NCBI RefSeq assembly: GCF_000317535.1
Contig: NC_019757.1
Span: forward strand, 4,801,501-4,865,500
Origin: Cylindrospermum stagnale PCC 7417
GTDB lineage: Bacteria; Cyanobacteriota; Cyanobacteriia; Cyanobacteriales; Nostocaceae
Length of the DNA: 64,000 nucleotides
Direction: 5' to 3'
The position numbers were made by a program, and so were the translations under genes. Shown here piece after piece: positions 34,173-43,094 of the stretch. Within the stretch, counting starts at the first letter, position 1. Every line of letters begins with the position of its first letter. The notes beneath the pieces were generated by a model. The model was not told the origin of the DNA. It did not search any database and saw only the letters and a program-made list of their open reading frames with translations.

Positions 34173-36878
34173 ATGGAACACTGGCAATTTCTGATTCAGA
34201 AACAGGGCGATCGCACTTGGCAGTCCCTGGAATCGCCAAATCTGAAAATTTTGGAAGGTAGGTATCGAGTTTTAGCTCGTTCTAACCTTCCCAATACAGA
34301 TGTGGAAGTGCGGGTAACTCACTCCTCAACCCAAGAATTTCCCCCAAAGCGGCGAATTCTCAAGCGATCGCGTCGCACTAACTCAGAAGGACTAATGGCG
34401 GTAATTCCCTTTACCTTGCTTAAGCCAGGAATGTGGGAGTTGCGATGCTCTGGCGACTTGATGTCGGATATTTTCGGTAAATCCTGGCAATACAAAGTCC
34501 TTGTGCATGTCTTGCCTCAAGAATTAGATGGGCAGCTAGAAAAATTGGGCGGTGGAGATCAATCTGAGAATTGGCTCCCTGGACTGGCAGCTTCTCAGGA
34601 AGTTGAGTCAAATTTATCCGCTCACTCAGATGCTACAGATGTTGCAGAACCTGAAGAAATTACCCTAGAAACTATCTTTGGCCTAACAGACCTGGCAATT
34701 AATACAAGAAGTAACCCGGAAATTTCTCACCTGCCAACAGAAACCGCAGCAGAAGATGAAGATATAGTGATCAATCAACCTGTCAGCCCAGTTTGGCTCA
34801 AAGGTGAGACGGCAGAGCAGATTTTACAAAACTTAATAGATTTAGCTTTACCCACCAATGAACTCCTGCGCTCGGATGAAACGGTTGAGGATTTTCCAGC
34901 ATCACCAGCACTGCCACTACTAGATCTGACCCTAAATCGGGAGAGCTACATCGCTCGTTGGGGTCAAGCTTTAACAATCAATGGGCACGTCGAACTAAGA
35001 GAAAACAGGAATCTGGAAGGTGAGACCTCATCCCCTGAGAGGCTTTGGGGGCTGCAACTAGAAATTGAATTGCGATCGCCCCAGGAGTCAAAGATTTTGA
35101 CCCATGTCAGGCAACCATTACTAGATCAGGTATTGCCCTTCACCTTCAGCACGTCGATTGATATTCCTGCTGATGATGAATCCAAGCTGATTTTGGCAGA
35201 TATTGATTTGTACGGTGCTCTCGCCGATGTTGAAGAAATTATCCTATTAGCCAGCCATTCTTTCACGATTACAGCAGATGTGACGGAATTACTGGCAATC
35301 ACAGCCACAGCAAAATCTAGTGCAGCGGATCTGTTAGCTAAAAATAGTGTGTCACGGACGCTGCCTGCTACTTACACCGAACCAGAGCCGTCTGTTAGCC
35401 TCGATTTAGAACTTTTCAATTTGGTCAAAACCCTAAAAACATTTCAATCTCAGCCCCCGAATCCATTACCAAAGAAACCCCTGCCACCAGTAATTAACCC
35501 GCGAGTTCTGGTGTCTACGCTCAATAAATCAGCAGATGGATCTTGGCCGCAACTGCCGAAGTTGCCTGTGACTTCAACTAATGCGTTCGCGAACAGCGGG
35601 GCGCAGCCCATTGCTTCGACTGCTTTAATCGCAGAATCACCAACACAAAATGTGCCTGTAGAGAAGACTAGCGCGATGGGCTACGGCCCGCCTAAGGCGA
35701 TCGCTACCATTAATCTGGAGCAGCTGGTGATCAAACCCCGGCGAGTGCCAATGCTCAACACCACCTTACCCTACCTGAGACGGCTACCAGCTTTACCGGA
35801 TGAGAGCGAATTCGTAAATAGCGATGCGCCAGAGGACTACCAGCAGTTGGTAGCAATTGTAGATGAGGTTGAAAAGACACCCGAATTAGTCACAGGGGAG
35901 GCGCCATTACAGGATGAGTCTGTTGCTGAAGTAGTAGCTTCTGCAAATGCGGAATTCATCGATCAGTCTGTAGCCCAAGAACCTGCCCCACCAAGCGTGG
36001 AATTAATCACAGCTGACCCCCCATCACCCTTGCTCAGGAAGTGGATGCAAAGCCAAGGATACATCTTGCCAGAACCGATCAATGTGGAATACCAAGACGA
36101 GGCGCCAAGCCAGCAAGTAACTCCAACCATTGAGGCTGATTTGCTATTGAACCTAGATACTGAGATAGAGACACCGGGAGATGTGGATGTAGAAGATGAA
36201 GCACAAGAATTTTCTGAGCCACAAACTGTTGAGGTTGATTTGCCATTAAATCTAGATGCTGAAATAGCAACAGCAGAAAATGCGGCTGTAGAAGATGAAT
36301 TGCCAGCACCCTCTGAGTCACCGGAGCAATTACCACAACTATTACCTCCGAGTCCTGTAAAGACATCTTCTGCTTGGTTGGCGCAAGAAATCGTTGTCGA
36401 TGATATCTATAGCGAACTAGAAGATGAAGTTACCAACAGTCAACCCCCTGAAGAACGGCAGGAAGGACTTTCAGAATTATCCCGTCCCCTGCCGATGATT
36501 GGGGCTATCATCGAGTCTTTGCCAATTCCGCAACTGTATATGCCAGATGGCGAACTGATCGCTGGTACTTCTGTGAGAGTGCGCGTAGAACTGCCTGAGG
36601 TATCTTCGCAAGTTGTTGTTAAGTTATGGATTGAGGATTACCAAACTCGCGCGTTGCTAGACGGGCCTCATTTGCTGACAAATTTGCTACCTAACTCCTT
36701 GGGAGGGTTAGAAGTGATGACGCAAATAAGTATTCCCTTTGGCTGTTTGGAAATTCGCTTGGAGGCGATCGCCCTGGATATAGCCACCCAACAAGAAAGT
36801 CACAAAGTCACAATAGTCAGGACTGTGATTCCTCCTGATTTACCGACTTTGCCGCCGGATGAATTACTCGGTATGTGA
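34173..36878 (+). CDS. Large acidic cyanobacterial protein of unknown function
   Basis: It has 901 residues from ATG 34173 (MEHWQFLIQKQGDRTWQSLE); an upstream in-frame TTG adds 24 less family-like residues. The N-terminal 130 residues look folded and beta-rich (ILEGRYRVLARSNLPNTDVE). The centre is long, acidic and Pro/Glu-rich. A further beta domain precedes the end (YMPDGELIAGTSVRVRVELP). Two neighbouring stretches near 36130-36320 are an internal duplication (LLLNLDTEIET / LPLNLDAEIAT). Two pieces of dispersed GC-rich repeats are read in frame at 35583-35618 and 35669-35705. No enzyme motif or signal peptide. Perhaps a scaffold; function unknown. Confidence 0.75.
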   Translation: MEHWQFLIQKQGDRTWQSLESPNLKILEGRYRVLARSNLPNTDVEVRVTHSSTQEFPPKRRILKRSRRTNSEGLMAVIPFTLLKPGMWELRCSGDLMSDIFGKSWQYKVLVHVLPQELDGQLEKLGGGDQSENWLPGLAASQEVESNLSAHSDATDVAEPEEITLETIFGLTDLAINTRSNPEISHLPTETAAEDEDIVINQPVSPVWLKGETAEQILQNLIDLALPTNELLRSDETVEDFPASPALPLLDLTLNRESYIARWGQALTINGHVELRENRNLEGETSSPERLWGLQLEIELRSPQESKILTHVRQPLLDQVLPFTFSTSIDIPADDESKLILADIDLYGALADVEEIILLASHSFTITADVTELLAITATAKSSAADLLAKNSVSRTLPATYTEPEPSVSLDLELFNLVKTLKTFQSQPPNPLPKKPLPPVINPRVLVSTLNKSADGSWPQLPKLPVTSTNAFANSGAQPIASTALIAESPTQNVPVEKTSAMGYGPPKAIATINLEQLVIKPRRVPMLNTTLPYLRRLPALPDESEFVNSDAPEDYQQLVAIVDEVEKTPELVTGEAPLQDESVAEVVASANAEFIDQSVAQEPAPPSVELITADPPSPLLRKWMQSQGYILPEPINVEYQDEAPSQQVTPTIEADLLLNLDTEIETPGDVDVEDEAQEFSEPQTVEVDLPLNLDAEIATAENAAVEDELPAPSESPEQLPQLLPPSPVKTSSAWLAQEIVVDDIYSELEDEVTNSQPPEERQEGLSELSRPLPMIGAIIESLPIPQLYMPDGELIAGTSVRVRVELPEVSSQVVVKLWIEDYQTRALLDGPHLLTNLLPNSLGGLEVMTQISIPFGCLEIRLEAIALDIATQQESHKVTIVRTVIPPDLPTLPPDELLGM
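35583..35618 (+). repeat. In-frame repeat piece (GGGGCGCAGCCCA)
   Basis: GCGAACAGCGGGGCGCAGCC lies inside the large acidic gene and reads ANSGAQPIAS. It resembles small Nostoc repeats found between genes, and keeps the frame open. Confidence 0.5.
35669..35705 (+). repeat. In-frame repeat piece (GATGGGCTACGGCCCGC) next to HIP1
   Basis: GCGCGATGGGCTACGGCCCG is followed by CCTAAGGCGATCGC. The same design (GATGGGCTGTGCCCCGC then GCGATCGC) occurs within the small gene at 60449. It reads SAMGYGPPKAIA. Confidence 0.55.
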
Positions 36879-36989
36879 GCACTCCTCTCGAGAGAGGCTG
36901 TGTTAAAAATCTTGAGAATTTCAAAAATTCGGGGAAATTTGCAGTAAGCTCATTTTGAATTGTAGTGTAACTTAACAGGAATCCTTTCT

Positions 36990-37130
36990 ATGTCAGGTTC
37001 ATTTTTGCCTTCTATCTTGGCTTATTCTTCATTTTTGCCTTCTATCTTTGTGCCTCTGACTGGTCTAGTTTTACCAGCAGTCGTCTTCGCCTTTTTCTTT
37101 GTATACATCGAAAGCGAAGATATTGCCTAA
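36990..37130 (+). CDS. psaI: Photosystem I subunit VIII
   Basis: A 46-residue membrane peptide, MSGSFLPSILAYSSFLPSIF, then a hydrophobic helix VPLTGLVLPAVVFAFFFVYI and the conserved end ESEDIA. PsaI helps hold PsaL and so supports photosystem I trimers or tetramers. A purine-rich AACAGGAA precedes the ATG. Two 19-21 bp near-identical DNA stretches (TTCATTTTTGCCTTCTATCT) are repeated within the gene, encoding the two FLPSI motifs. A 20-bp palindrome covers the stop codon (37121-37140). Confidence 0.93.
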   Translation: MSGSFLPSILAYSSFLPSIFVPLTGLVLPAVVFAFFFVYIESEDIA

Positions 37131-37198
37131 TTAGGCAATAGGTAATTGGTAGCTTCACTTTTTACCAATTACCATTTTTCTTGAGTGAATAAAACAAT

Positions 37199-37230
37199 AC
37201 CGCCCATCTCAATGAGACAGGCGGTTTTTT
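37199..37230 (+). terminator. Terminator after psaI, possibly bidirectional
   Basis: ACCGCC pairs with GGCGGT around an inner TCTC/GAGA, followed by TTTTTT on the forward strand. It lies 70 bp after psaI and 65 bp beyond the end of psbJ on the opposite strand, so it may serve both convergent units. Confidence 0.85.
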
Positions 37231-37294
37231 CAATGCCGATTTCTAAACAAATGCTAGAAAATCCAAATTTTATGATATTCGGCTCCGGCTAGGA

Positions 37295-37414
37295 TTATAT
37301 CGAAGAACCGAGACCTGCATAGGCTCCGTAAAAGAAAATACCTACCACAGTTATGACACCCAACCCTGCGATCGTAGCGACGACCCACAGAGGAATTCTC
37401 CCACTTCCAGACAC
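37295..37414 (-). CDS. psbJ: Photosystem II protein J
   Basis: A 39-residue single-helix peptide near cytochrome b559 that affects electron flow at QB and assembly. It reads [20 protein letters not shown] then a helix ending [13 protein letters not shown], matching the family. The start is GTG at 37412-37414, preceded by GGAGGAG, a strong ribosome-binding site. Last gene of psbEFLJ. Confidence 0.95.
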   Translation of the reverse strand: MSGSGRIPLWVVATIAGLGVITVVGIFFYGAYAGLGSSI

Positions 37415-37484
37415 AGCTTTTCTCCTCCCTTAATAACTAATCAACACAAACTAAATCAACAAAAAGTAACAACTGTAGTTCCAG

Positions 37485-37604
37485 TTAGTTAAAGAAGTAA
37501 CTAGAAAACAGAATCCCCAGCACGAAAACGAGTAATAGTCCCAGGTAGAGCGAAGTCCGGTTTAATTCAACCGGCTGATTATTTGGATTAGGCGATCTTT
37601 CCAT
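37485..37604 (-). CDS. psbL: Photosystem II protein L
   Basis: A 39-residue single-helix peptide at the photosystem II monomer interface, needed for QA function and dimer assembly. It reads [20 protein letters not shown] and a helix ending FSSYFFN, the family pattern. TAGGAG precedes the ATG. It lies 9 bp downstream of psbF. Confidence 0.96.
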   Translation of the reverse strand: MERSPNPNNQPVELNRTSLYLGLLLVFVLGILFSSYFFN

Positions 37605-37613
37605 GAGTTGCTC

Positions 37614-37751
37614 CTAGCGTTGAATAAACTGCATTGCGGCGATCGCGCCCAAAAAGAATACGGTTGGTACAGCTAAGGTATGAACTGCAATCCATCTAAC
37701 CGTAAAAATGGGATAGGTAACTGGTTGATTGATATTATTACCGCTAGTCAT
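37614..37751 (-). CDS. psbF: Cytochrome b559 beta subunit
   Basis: A 45-residue peptide with the heme-ligand histidine in [17 protein letters not shown]. Together with PsbE it binds the b559 heme, needed for photosystem II assembly and photoprotection. The C-terminus AAMQFIQR is typical. It lies 9 bp after psbE and 9 bp before psbL. Confidence 0.97.
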   Translation of the reverse strand: MTSGNNINQPVTYPIFTVRWIAVHTLAVPTVFFLGAIAAMQFIQR

Positions 37752-37760
37752 GATTTCAAA

Positions 37761-38009
37761 CTACTTTCCGATAAATTGGTCAACTTGCTTTTTAGCTTCA
37801 AAACGGTTCTTCACAATTGGCACTTCTTGCCGTGCTTGTGTGAAATACTGATCTGGTCTGGGTGTGCCAAACGTATCATAAGCCAGACCAGTGCTGACAA
37901 ACAGCCAACCCGCAACAAACAAAGCTGGGATGGTGATGCTGTGAATTACCCAGTAACGAATACTGGTAACGATGTCCGAAAACGGACGTTCTCCGGTGGT
38001 ACCTGCCAT
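37761..38009 (-). CDS. psbE: Cytochrome b559 alpha subunit
   Basis: It has 82 residues, the normal length. The heme-ligand His lies in [20 protein letters not shown], followed by the lumenal domain with [11 protein letters not shown]. First of the psbEFLJ operon; ycf48 and rubA lie upstream on the same strand, the usual cyanobacterial order. Confidence 0.98.
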   Translation of the reverse strand: MAGTTGERPFSDIVTSIRYWVIHSITIPALFVAGWLFVSTGLAYDTFGTPRPDQYFTQARQEVPIVKNRFEAKKQVDQFIGK

Positions 38010-38112
38010 TTAAATCACTACCCTCTCAAAGACTATTATTGAGTTTATTATCCTACAAAGTTTAGAAAGAGTTACAAGTTGCAACGTCCTTCTCAGAAAC
38101 TAGCATAAATAC

Positions 38113-39135
38113 CTAAGCTGCCTCTGGTTGAGAAGCTGTTTCTACAGTGGGTTGGTATTTTAGCAAAACGCCGCGATCGCCAATAATAAATCCCTGATCA
38201 GGCTTCAAGAAAATAACCTTATAAAAATTAGCGGCTACTTCTTCCACTTCACGGTCTTTTTCCCAGGTTTTACCACCATCGGTACTCCGCAGCAAATTAC
38301 CACTACCGCCACCGATCCAAATTTCATCAGGTGTGCGATATGCCAAATCCAGTAAACCCCAGCTAGTAGACAACTCAGGATATTTTGCTTCTAGCCACTC
38401 ATCAGGTTTAGTGGTGTCGCTAAACTGAACTTGACCCCCCCGTGCTAACAACCACAACTGCCCATTGTCAGCAAAGCCCATATTTTCTAGCCGCTTAGAA
38501 CTAAGGCGGTTATGGGGTACCCAAGCATTTTGTCCCGGTTCCCAAGTCGAGTAGAAACTACCCTTAGCAGAAACAGCAACATATTTACCATCAGCAGAAC
38601 GTTCCAAGTTACGCACCACACCAACCGCAGCTTCCACCTGAGCCTTCCAATTTTTCCCGCCATCTGTGGTTTGATAGATTGCTCCCACATCAGTAGCCAT
38701 CTCAGCTGTGTTCTCAGCCAGCGCCTTGATCACAATTGGATTACCGGGTAGCTTTTCGCTCAAGGCAATACGCGACCAATTACGACCTTCATCAGTAGTG
38801 TGTAGCAGCAGCGAAGGCTCTCCCGCAATCCAACCTTCTTTCCCAGCAAAACTTACTGAGTCAAAGCGATACCTGGCGTCATCCAATTCCAGATTTAAAG
38901 GTTTCCAAGTGTCTCCACCGTCATTTGTTTCCAAAAGGGTGGCATTACTACCAACTAAATAGCCATGCTGTGGATTATCAGTAAAGGCAATATCCAACAG
39001 CTTTGCCTCTGTAGGCACATTCACCACCTGCCAAGGGTTAGAACTGATAGAGGGGACTTTGCTACAACCTATACAAGCTAGGACTACTATCAACAGGGCA
39101 AACATTCTTTGCCAACTTCTCACAATTGAATGCAT
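38113..39135 (-). CDS. ycf48: Photosystem II assembly factor Ycf48 (HCF136)
   Basis: Lumenal beta-propeller protein of 340 residues that binds newly made D1 and helps form the early reaction-centre complex. A signal peptide with lipobox-like VLACIGCSK is at the N-terminus. Repeated blades carry T.DGG..W signatures (LETNDGGDTWKPL, HTTDEGRNWSRI, QTTDGGKNWKAQ, RSTDGGKTWEKD). It lies about 100 bp upstream of psbE. Given the two psbA genes, its target is present in the same window. Confidence 0.96.
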   Translation of the reverse strand: MHSIVRSWQRMFALLIVVLACIGCSKVPSISSNPWQVVNVPTEAKLLDIAFTDNPQHGYLVGSNATLLETNDGGDTWKPLNLELDDARYRFDSVSFAGKEGWIAGEPSLLLHTTDEGRNWSRIALSEKLPGNPIVIKALAENTAEMATDVGAIYQTTDGGKNWKAQVEAAVGVVRNLERSADGKYVAVSAKGSFYSTWEPGQNAWVPHNRLSSKRLENMGFADNGQLWLLARGGQVQFSDTTKPDEWLEAKYPELSTSWGLLDLAYRTPDEIWIGGGSGNLLRSTDGGKTWEKDREVEEVAANFYKVIFLKPDQGFIIGDRGVLLKYQPTVETASQPEAA

Positions 39136-39154
39136 CAGTATTTCTTAGTCTTTT

Positions 39155-39321
39155 CTAAATTTTTGTCGGGGTTCTGTGAATGATCCGCTCTTGTACCATT
39201 AGATCAAGAGCGGCGTCTAGGGATTGAATACCCAGAGATTGCATTCTCAATCTCAGATTGTTAAAGGCCGCATTTAAGTCCCGATGAATTCTAAAAGGTA
39301 TACCTGAATGGCAATAGCCGT
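39155..39321 (-). pseudogene. C-terminal remnant of an IS605-type TnpB
   Basis: On the reverse strand a short frame ending at TAG 39155-39157 reads HRDLNAAFNNLRLRMQSLGI; the (D/H)RDLNAA motif is the typical last catalytic and zinc-finger-adjacent region of TnpB. The upstream part is missing and an in-frame stop lies just before. It is wedged between rubA and ycf48, which are normally adjacent, so it is probably the end of a decayed insertion. Confidence 0.45.
39185..39213. repeat. 9-bp perfect hairpin inside TnpB remnant
   Basis: CCGCTCTTG and CAAGAGCGG are exact inverted repeats around an 11-nt loop. A hairpin at the right end near the tnpB stop is characteristic of IS200/IS605 elements. 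Confidence 0.6.
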
Positions 39322-39352
39322 CCTAGAGACTGGGTATAAAAGATAGCGGGTC

Positions 39353-39697
39353 TTATTGTAAGCCGTAGAGACTGATAAAAAACAAAAACCCAAGGGCCAA
39401 AGCACCAAAGATCAGAATGTTCTTTTGGGTTGGTGTCAGCGTGTTGACACCGAGACCGAAACCTAAATTTTCTTTGAAACCGGATGCTGTACCCGCAGGG
39501 CCGATGTTGGCAAAAGCGACCTTCTTGGCATTACAAACTGGACAGCGCCAATTTGCCGGTAGTTCTGCAAAAAGTGTACCTGAGACAATATCTTGCTTGT
39601 CATCTCCCTTCTCAGGTTCATAAACATAACCGCAGGAGCGACACTCGTAGCGGTCTAACTCTGGAGTCTCAACAGCTTGTTCAGCTTGTTCGCTCAT
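39353..39697 (-). CDS. rubA: Membrane-anchored rubredoxin RubA
   Basis: It has 114 residues. The rubredoxin fold has two CXXC pairs (ECRSCGYVY and RCPVCNAKK) that bind one iron, and a C-terminal membrane helix (NILIFGALALGFLFFISLYG). RubA is needed for photosystem II reaction-centre assembly in cyanobacteria and chloroplasts. It normally precedes ycf48-psbEFLJ; here 217 bp with a transposon remnant lie between rubA and ycf48. It is divergent from ndhC. Confidence 0.96.
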   Translation of the reverse strand: MSEQAEQAVETPELDRYECRSCGYVYEPEKGDDKQDIVSGTLFAELPANWRCPVCNAKKVAFANIGPAGTASGFKENLGFGLGVNTLTPTQKNILIFGALALGFLFFISLYGLQ

Positions 39698-39894
39698 GGC
39701 TAGCTCCTCGAAGAGGGGGGGAATATTAAATATACGTTACAAATTATGACATAACTGTTAGGCTTTTCTATCGCTACCAAAAACGAATCAAATACCTTCA
39801 GCGCGTCTGTTTCCCAGATTTCAGAAAAGGCAAAAAGATATAATGTAAAAGAACGTTACAGCCTTAATTACATCCTAAGCGGTAGATATTCATT

Positions 39895-40257
39895 GTGTTT
39901 GTCCTCAGCGGTTACGAGTATCTTCTAGGCTTTCTAATCATCTGTAGCCTAGTGCCTGCCCTGGCGCTCTCAGCGTCCAAGCTCCTACGACCCAGTGGTT
40001 CCAGCCCAGAACGGCGCACCACTTATGAATCCGGGATGGAACCCATCGGTGGGGCCTGGATTCAGTTCAACATTCGCTACTACATGTTTGCCCTAGTCTT
40101 CGTCGTCTTTGACGTGGAGACTGTGTTTTTATATCCTTGGGCGGTGGCTTTCCACCGTTTGGGGCTATTGGCATTTCTGGAAGCGCTAGTTTTTATTGCA
40201 ATTCTTGTAGTCGCCTTAGTTTACGCATGGCGTAAAGGAGCTTTGGAATGGTCTTGA
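39895..40257 (+). CDS. ndhC: NDH-1 subunit 3 (NdhC)
   Basis: Three-helix membrane subunit of the cyanobacterial NDH-1 complex, 120 residues, with a GTG start at 39895 giving [13 protein letters not shown]. The conserved loop [12 protein letters not shown] and [11 protein letters not shown] are present. NDH-1 serves respiration, cyclic electron flow and CO2 uptake in the thylakoid membrane. It overlaps ndhK by 10 bp; the order ndhC-ndhK-ndhJ is standard. Confidence 0.97.
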   Translation: MFVLSGYEYLLGFLIICSLVPALALSASKLLRPSGSSPERRTTYESGMEPIGGAWIQFNIRYYMFALVFVVFDVETVFLYPWAVAFHRLGLLAFLEALVFIAILVVALVYAWRKGALEWS

Positions 40258-40985
40258 ATTCTAACTTAACCACCCAGGATCAAGAGCGCATCATCAACCC
40301 CGTTGAGCGTCCGAAGGTCACTCAAGACCTTTCTGAAAATGTCATCTTGACTACGGTTGATGACCTCTACAACTGGGCGCGGCTTTCTAGTCTGTGGCCG
40401 CTGTTATTTGGTACAGCTTGCTGCTTTATTGAGTTTGCCGCTTTAATTGGCTCTCGCTTCGACTTTGACCGTTTTGGACTAATTCCCCGTTCTAGCCCCC
40501 GTCAAGCCGATTTAATCATTACTGCCGGGACAATTACCATGAAGATGGCACCGCAATTGGTGCGTCTTTATGAACAAATGCCTGAGCCGAAGTATGTGAT
40601 TGCGATGGGAGCTTGCACAATTACTGGCGGGATGTTCAGCGTTGATTCCCCCACGGCTGTGCGTGGAGTTGATAAACTGATTCCCGTGGATGTGTACTTG
40701 CCTGGTTGTCCTCCCCGTCCGGAAGCGATTATCGACGCGATTATTAAGCTGCGGAAGAAAATCGCTAATGATTCAATCCAAGAGCGGGGTAACATCAAGC
40801 AAATCCATCGCTACTACAGCACAACCCATAACCTGAAGCCAGTGGAAGAAATTTTAACTGGTAAGTATTTGCAGTCAGAGACTCGCTACACACCACCAAA
40901 GGAATTGGCGGAAGCAATTGGTATGCCTATACCCCCGGCGCTGCTGACAGCAAAGACACAAAAGGAGGAAGAATACCGTGGCTGA
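40248..40985 (+). CDS. ndhK: NDH-1 subunit K (NdhK)
   Basis: It has 245 residues and carries the N2 4Fe-4S cluster at the quinone site. Cluster ligands are in [18 protein letters not shown] and PGCPPRPEA. It overlaps ndhC at the start and ndhJ by 8 bp at the end, so translation is probably coupled. Confidence 0.98.
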   Translation: MVLNSNLTTQDQERIINPVERPKVTQDLSENVILTTVDDLYNWARLSSLWPLLFGTACCFIEFAALIGSRFDFDRFGLIPRSSPRQADLIITAGTITMKMAPQLVRLYEQMPEPKYVIAMGACTITGGMFSVDSPTAVRGVDKLIPVDVYLPGCPPRPEAIIDAIIKLRKKIANDSIQERGNIKQIHRYYSTTHNLKPVEEILTGKYLQSETRYTPPKELAEAIGMPIPPALLTAKTQKEEEYRG

Positions 40986-41505
40986 TGAAGAATCGAAAGT
41001 AGTCCCAGCAGCGGCAGAAGCTCTAGTCCAAGCCGGTATTGTTTCCCAGTGGTTGGCGGAAAATGGTTTTGACCATGAGTCTTTAGCACCCGATGCTAAC
41101 GGAGTAGAGATTATTAAGGTGGCGGCTGATTTTTTGCTACCTACTGCTACAGCTTTGTATGCCTACGGGTTTAATTGTCTCCAGTTTCAGTCTGGCATTG
41201 ACTTGGGGCCAGGACAAGATTTGGTGAGTGTTTATCACTTGATTAAAATCAGTGATAATGCTGATAGACCGGCAGAAGTGCGGGTGAAGGTGTTCTTACC
41301 ACGGGAAAATCCCACGGTGCCTTCACTGTACTGGATTTGGAAAACGGCGGATTGGCAAGAGCGCGAATCTTACGATATGTACGGCATTATCTACGAAGGA
41401 CACCCAAATCTGAAGCGGATTTTGATGCCGGAAGATTGGGTAGGTTGGCCGTTGCGTAAGGATTACATCTCGCCTGATTTCTACGAGTTGCAAGATGCTT
41501 ATTAA
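40978..41505 (+). CDS. ndhJ: NDH-1 subunit J (NdhJ)
   Basis: It has 175 residues, 30-kDa-subunit type, part of the peripheral arm of NDH-1. The GTG start lies inside the end of ndhK and is preceded by GGAGGAAG. Characteristic blocks are [12 protein letters not shown]-like [28 protein letters not shown] and [13 protein letters not shown], ending [16 protein letters not shown]. Confidence 0.97.
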   Translation: MADEESKVVPAAAEALVQAGIVSQWLAENGFDHESLAPDANGVEIIKVAADFLLPTATALYAYGFNCLQFQSGIDLGPGQDLVSVYHLIKISDNADRPAEVRVKVFLPRENPTVPSLYWIWKTADWQERESYDMYGIIYEGHPNLKRILMPEDWVGWPLRKDYISPDFYELQDAY

Positions 41506-41541
41506 GTAGTGCTGGGTGCTGTGTGTCAGCGGTGATTTTTT

Positions 41542-41577
41542 AACCCCTTTCCGGCGGCGGAGAGGGGTATTGTTTTT
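41542..41577 (+). terminator. Terminator of ndhCKJ
   Basis: CCCCT.TCCG pairs with CGGA.AGGGG around GCGG, followed by TATTGTTTTT, about 40 bp after ndhJ. Confidence 0.75.
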
Positions 41578-41783
41578 GAATGTCTCACGCAAAGGCGCAA
41601 AGGAAAGGTAGAAGTAGGTTGGGTTGAGGAACGAAACCCAACATGAGCGAGGATTTTTTAGGGGTAATGTTTTAAACGCAAAGGGACGGGGAGGGAAGCG
41701 CAGAGGAACACAGAGGAGGGATTTTTACTTCGGCAAGGATGCGCGATGATATGAATATATAGGACGTTATACAGTGATAGCCA

Positions 41784-43094
41784 ATGTCTGAAGATTTATT
41801 AAAAGCGTTTCAGGAAGCATATCGAAATTTGGAACTGTTACCACTCAAATATCAGAATGACTTAGATAAATTCCGAGTGGATTATGGTAATGAGGTAATT
41901 GAAGAGTTAGAGCAATTAGTTGAAGACAGTCCTAATGGTGATGGCAAAATTATCTTCACGGGACATCGCGGTTGTGGTAAGTCTACATTGTTATATGAAT
42001 TTAAAAGGCGATTGGATGATCGTTATTTTGTGGTTTCATTTTCTATTTCAGACACTATTGAAATGTCAGATGTTAACCATGTCAATATCCTTTTTGCTAT
42101 TGCAGTCAACTTAATGTATGAGGCGGAAGCATGCCAAGTAGAAATTCCTAAATCTACAAAAGATTCTTTTTATAAGTGGTTTGCAACTCGAATTAAAACA
42201 GAAACTGAAACTTTAGATGCGGAAGCATCTACAGGTTTTGATTTGCTCAAATTGTTTAGAGGTGCGTTAAAAGTTAATGCTTCTGTTCGCAATGAAATCA
42301 AACAAGAATTTGAGCGCAAAATTTCAGATTTAGTCGCCCGTATTAATGATATCGCTAATGTAATTGAATTAAGTCTTAAAAATAAAAAAAAGGTTTTAGT
42401 GATTATTGATGATTTAGATAAACTAGAATTGGCAAGGGTTGATGATATTTATCGTGACAATATTAAAGCTTTATGCCTACCAGGTTTTAGGATTATTTAC
42501 ACAATACCTATCGCGGTTTTACGAGACAAGTTTCTCAGACAGCTGATTGAGACGGAGACTAATGACCAAATTGTAGTGATGCCTGTTTTAAAATTGTTTG
42601 AAAAGGCGCAAAGTCGTCAGCCTAACCCTCAGCCTCGTGCTGAAGCAAAGGATGTTTTATGTGAAATATTACAAAAGCGGATTGCCGATGAACTTATAGA
42701 ACCGCAAGCGGCGGAGAAAATTGTTTTAAATAGCGGTGGTGTCTTGCGGGAGTTGATTAGAATTGCTAACGAATGTTGCCGAATTTGTCTGCGATTAATC
42801 CGGCGTAAACCTGGACAAATTGTGGTGATTAACGAGCAAATTTTGGATGAAGCAGTAAATAACATCCGTAATGATTTCGCTGTTCCTTTGGGTAAGGTTG
42901 ATTATGCCATATTGCAAAATACTTATGAAAATTTTATGCCTGATGACCCCAAGGAAGCTGCATTTTTAGATTTACTACACGGACTTTATGTTTTGGAATA
43001 CCGCAATCGTAAGAACTGGTATGATGTTCACCCAATTGTTGTAGAACTTTTGAGAGACCAGGGGTTGATAAATGGCAGCCAAGGAACTATTTGA
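41784..43094 (+). CDS. P-loop ATPase of the third two-gene module
   Basis: It has 436 residues, homologous to the ATPases at 8096 and 21698. Walker A GHRGCGKST is at 60-68, Walker B-like VLVIIDDLDKL, strand RIIYTIPIA, then SGGVLRELIRI and the C-terminal LYVLEYRNRKNWYDVHPIV. It overlaps the next gene by 23 bp. The module lies right after ndhCKJ and before repeats, in a position that looks like an insertion of accessory genes. Function unknown. Confidence 0.85.
   Translation: MSEDLLKAFQEAYRNLELLPLKYQNDLDKFRVDYGNEVIEELEQLVEDSPNGDGKIIFTGHRGCGKSTLLYEFKRRLDDRYFVVSFSISDTIEMSDVNHVNILFAIAVNLMYEAEACQVEIPKSTKDSFYKWFATRIKTETETLDAEASTGFDLLKLFRGALKVNASVRNEIKQEFERKISDLVARINDIANVIELSLKNKKKVLVIIDDLDKLELARVDDIYRDNIKALCLPGFRIIYTIPIAVLRDKFLRQLIETETNDQIVVMPVLKLFEKAQSRQPNPQPRAEAKDVLCEILQKRIADELIEPQAAEKIVLNSGGVLRELIRIANECCRICLRLIRRKPGQIVVINEQILDEAVNNIRNDFAVPLGKVDYAILQNTYENFMPDDPKEAAFLDLLHGLYVLEYRNRKNWYDVHPIVVELLRDQGLINGSQGTI

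Noticed and set aside
37680-38042. 120-codon forward frame
   Set aside because: It lies opposite psbF and psbE, which are certain genes; no independent support.
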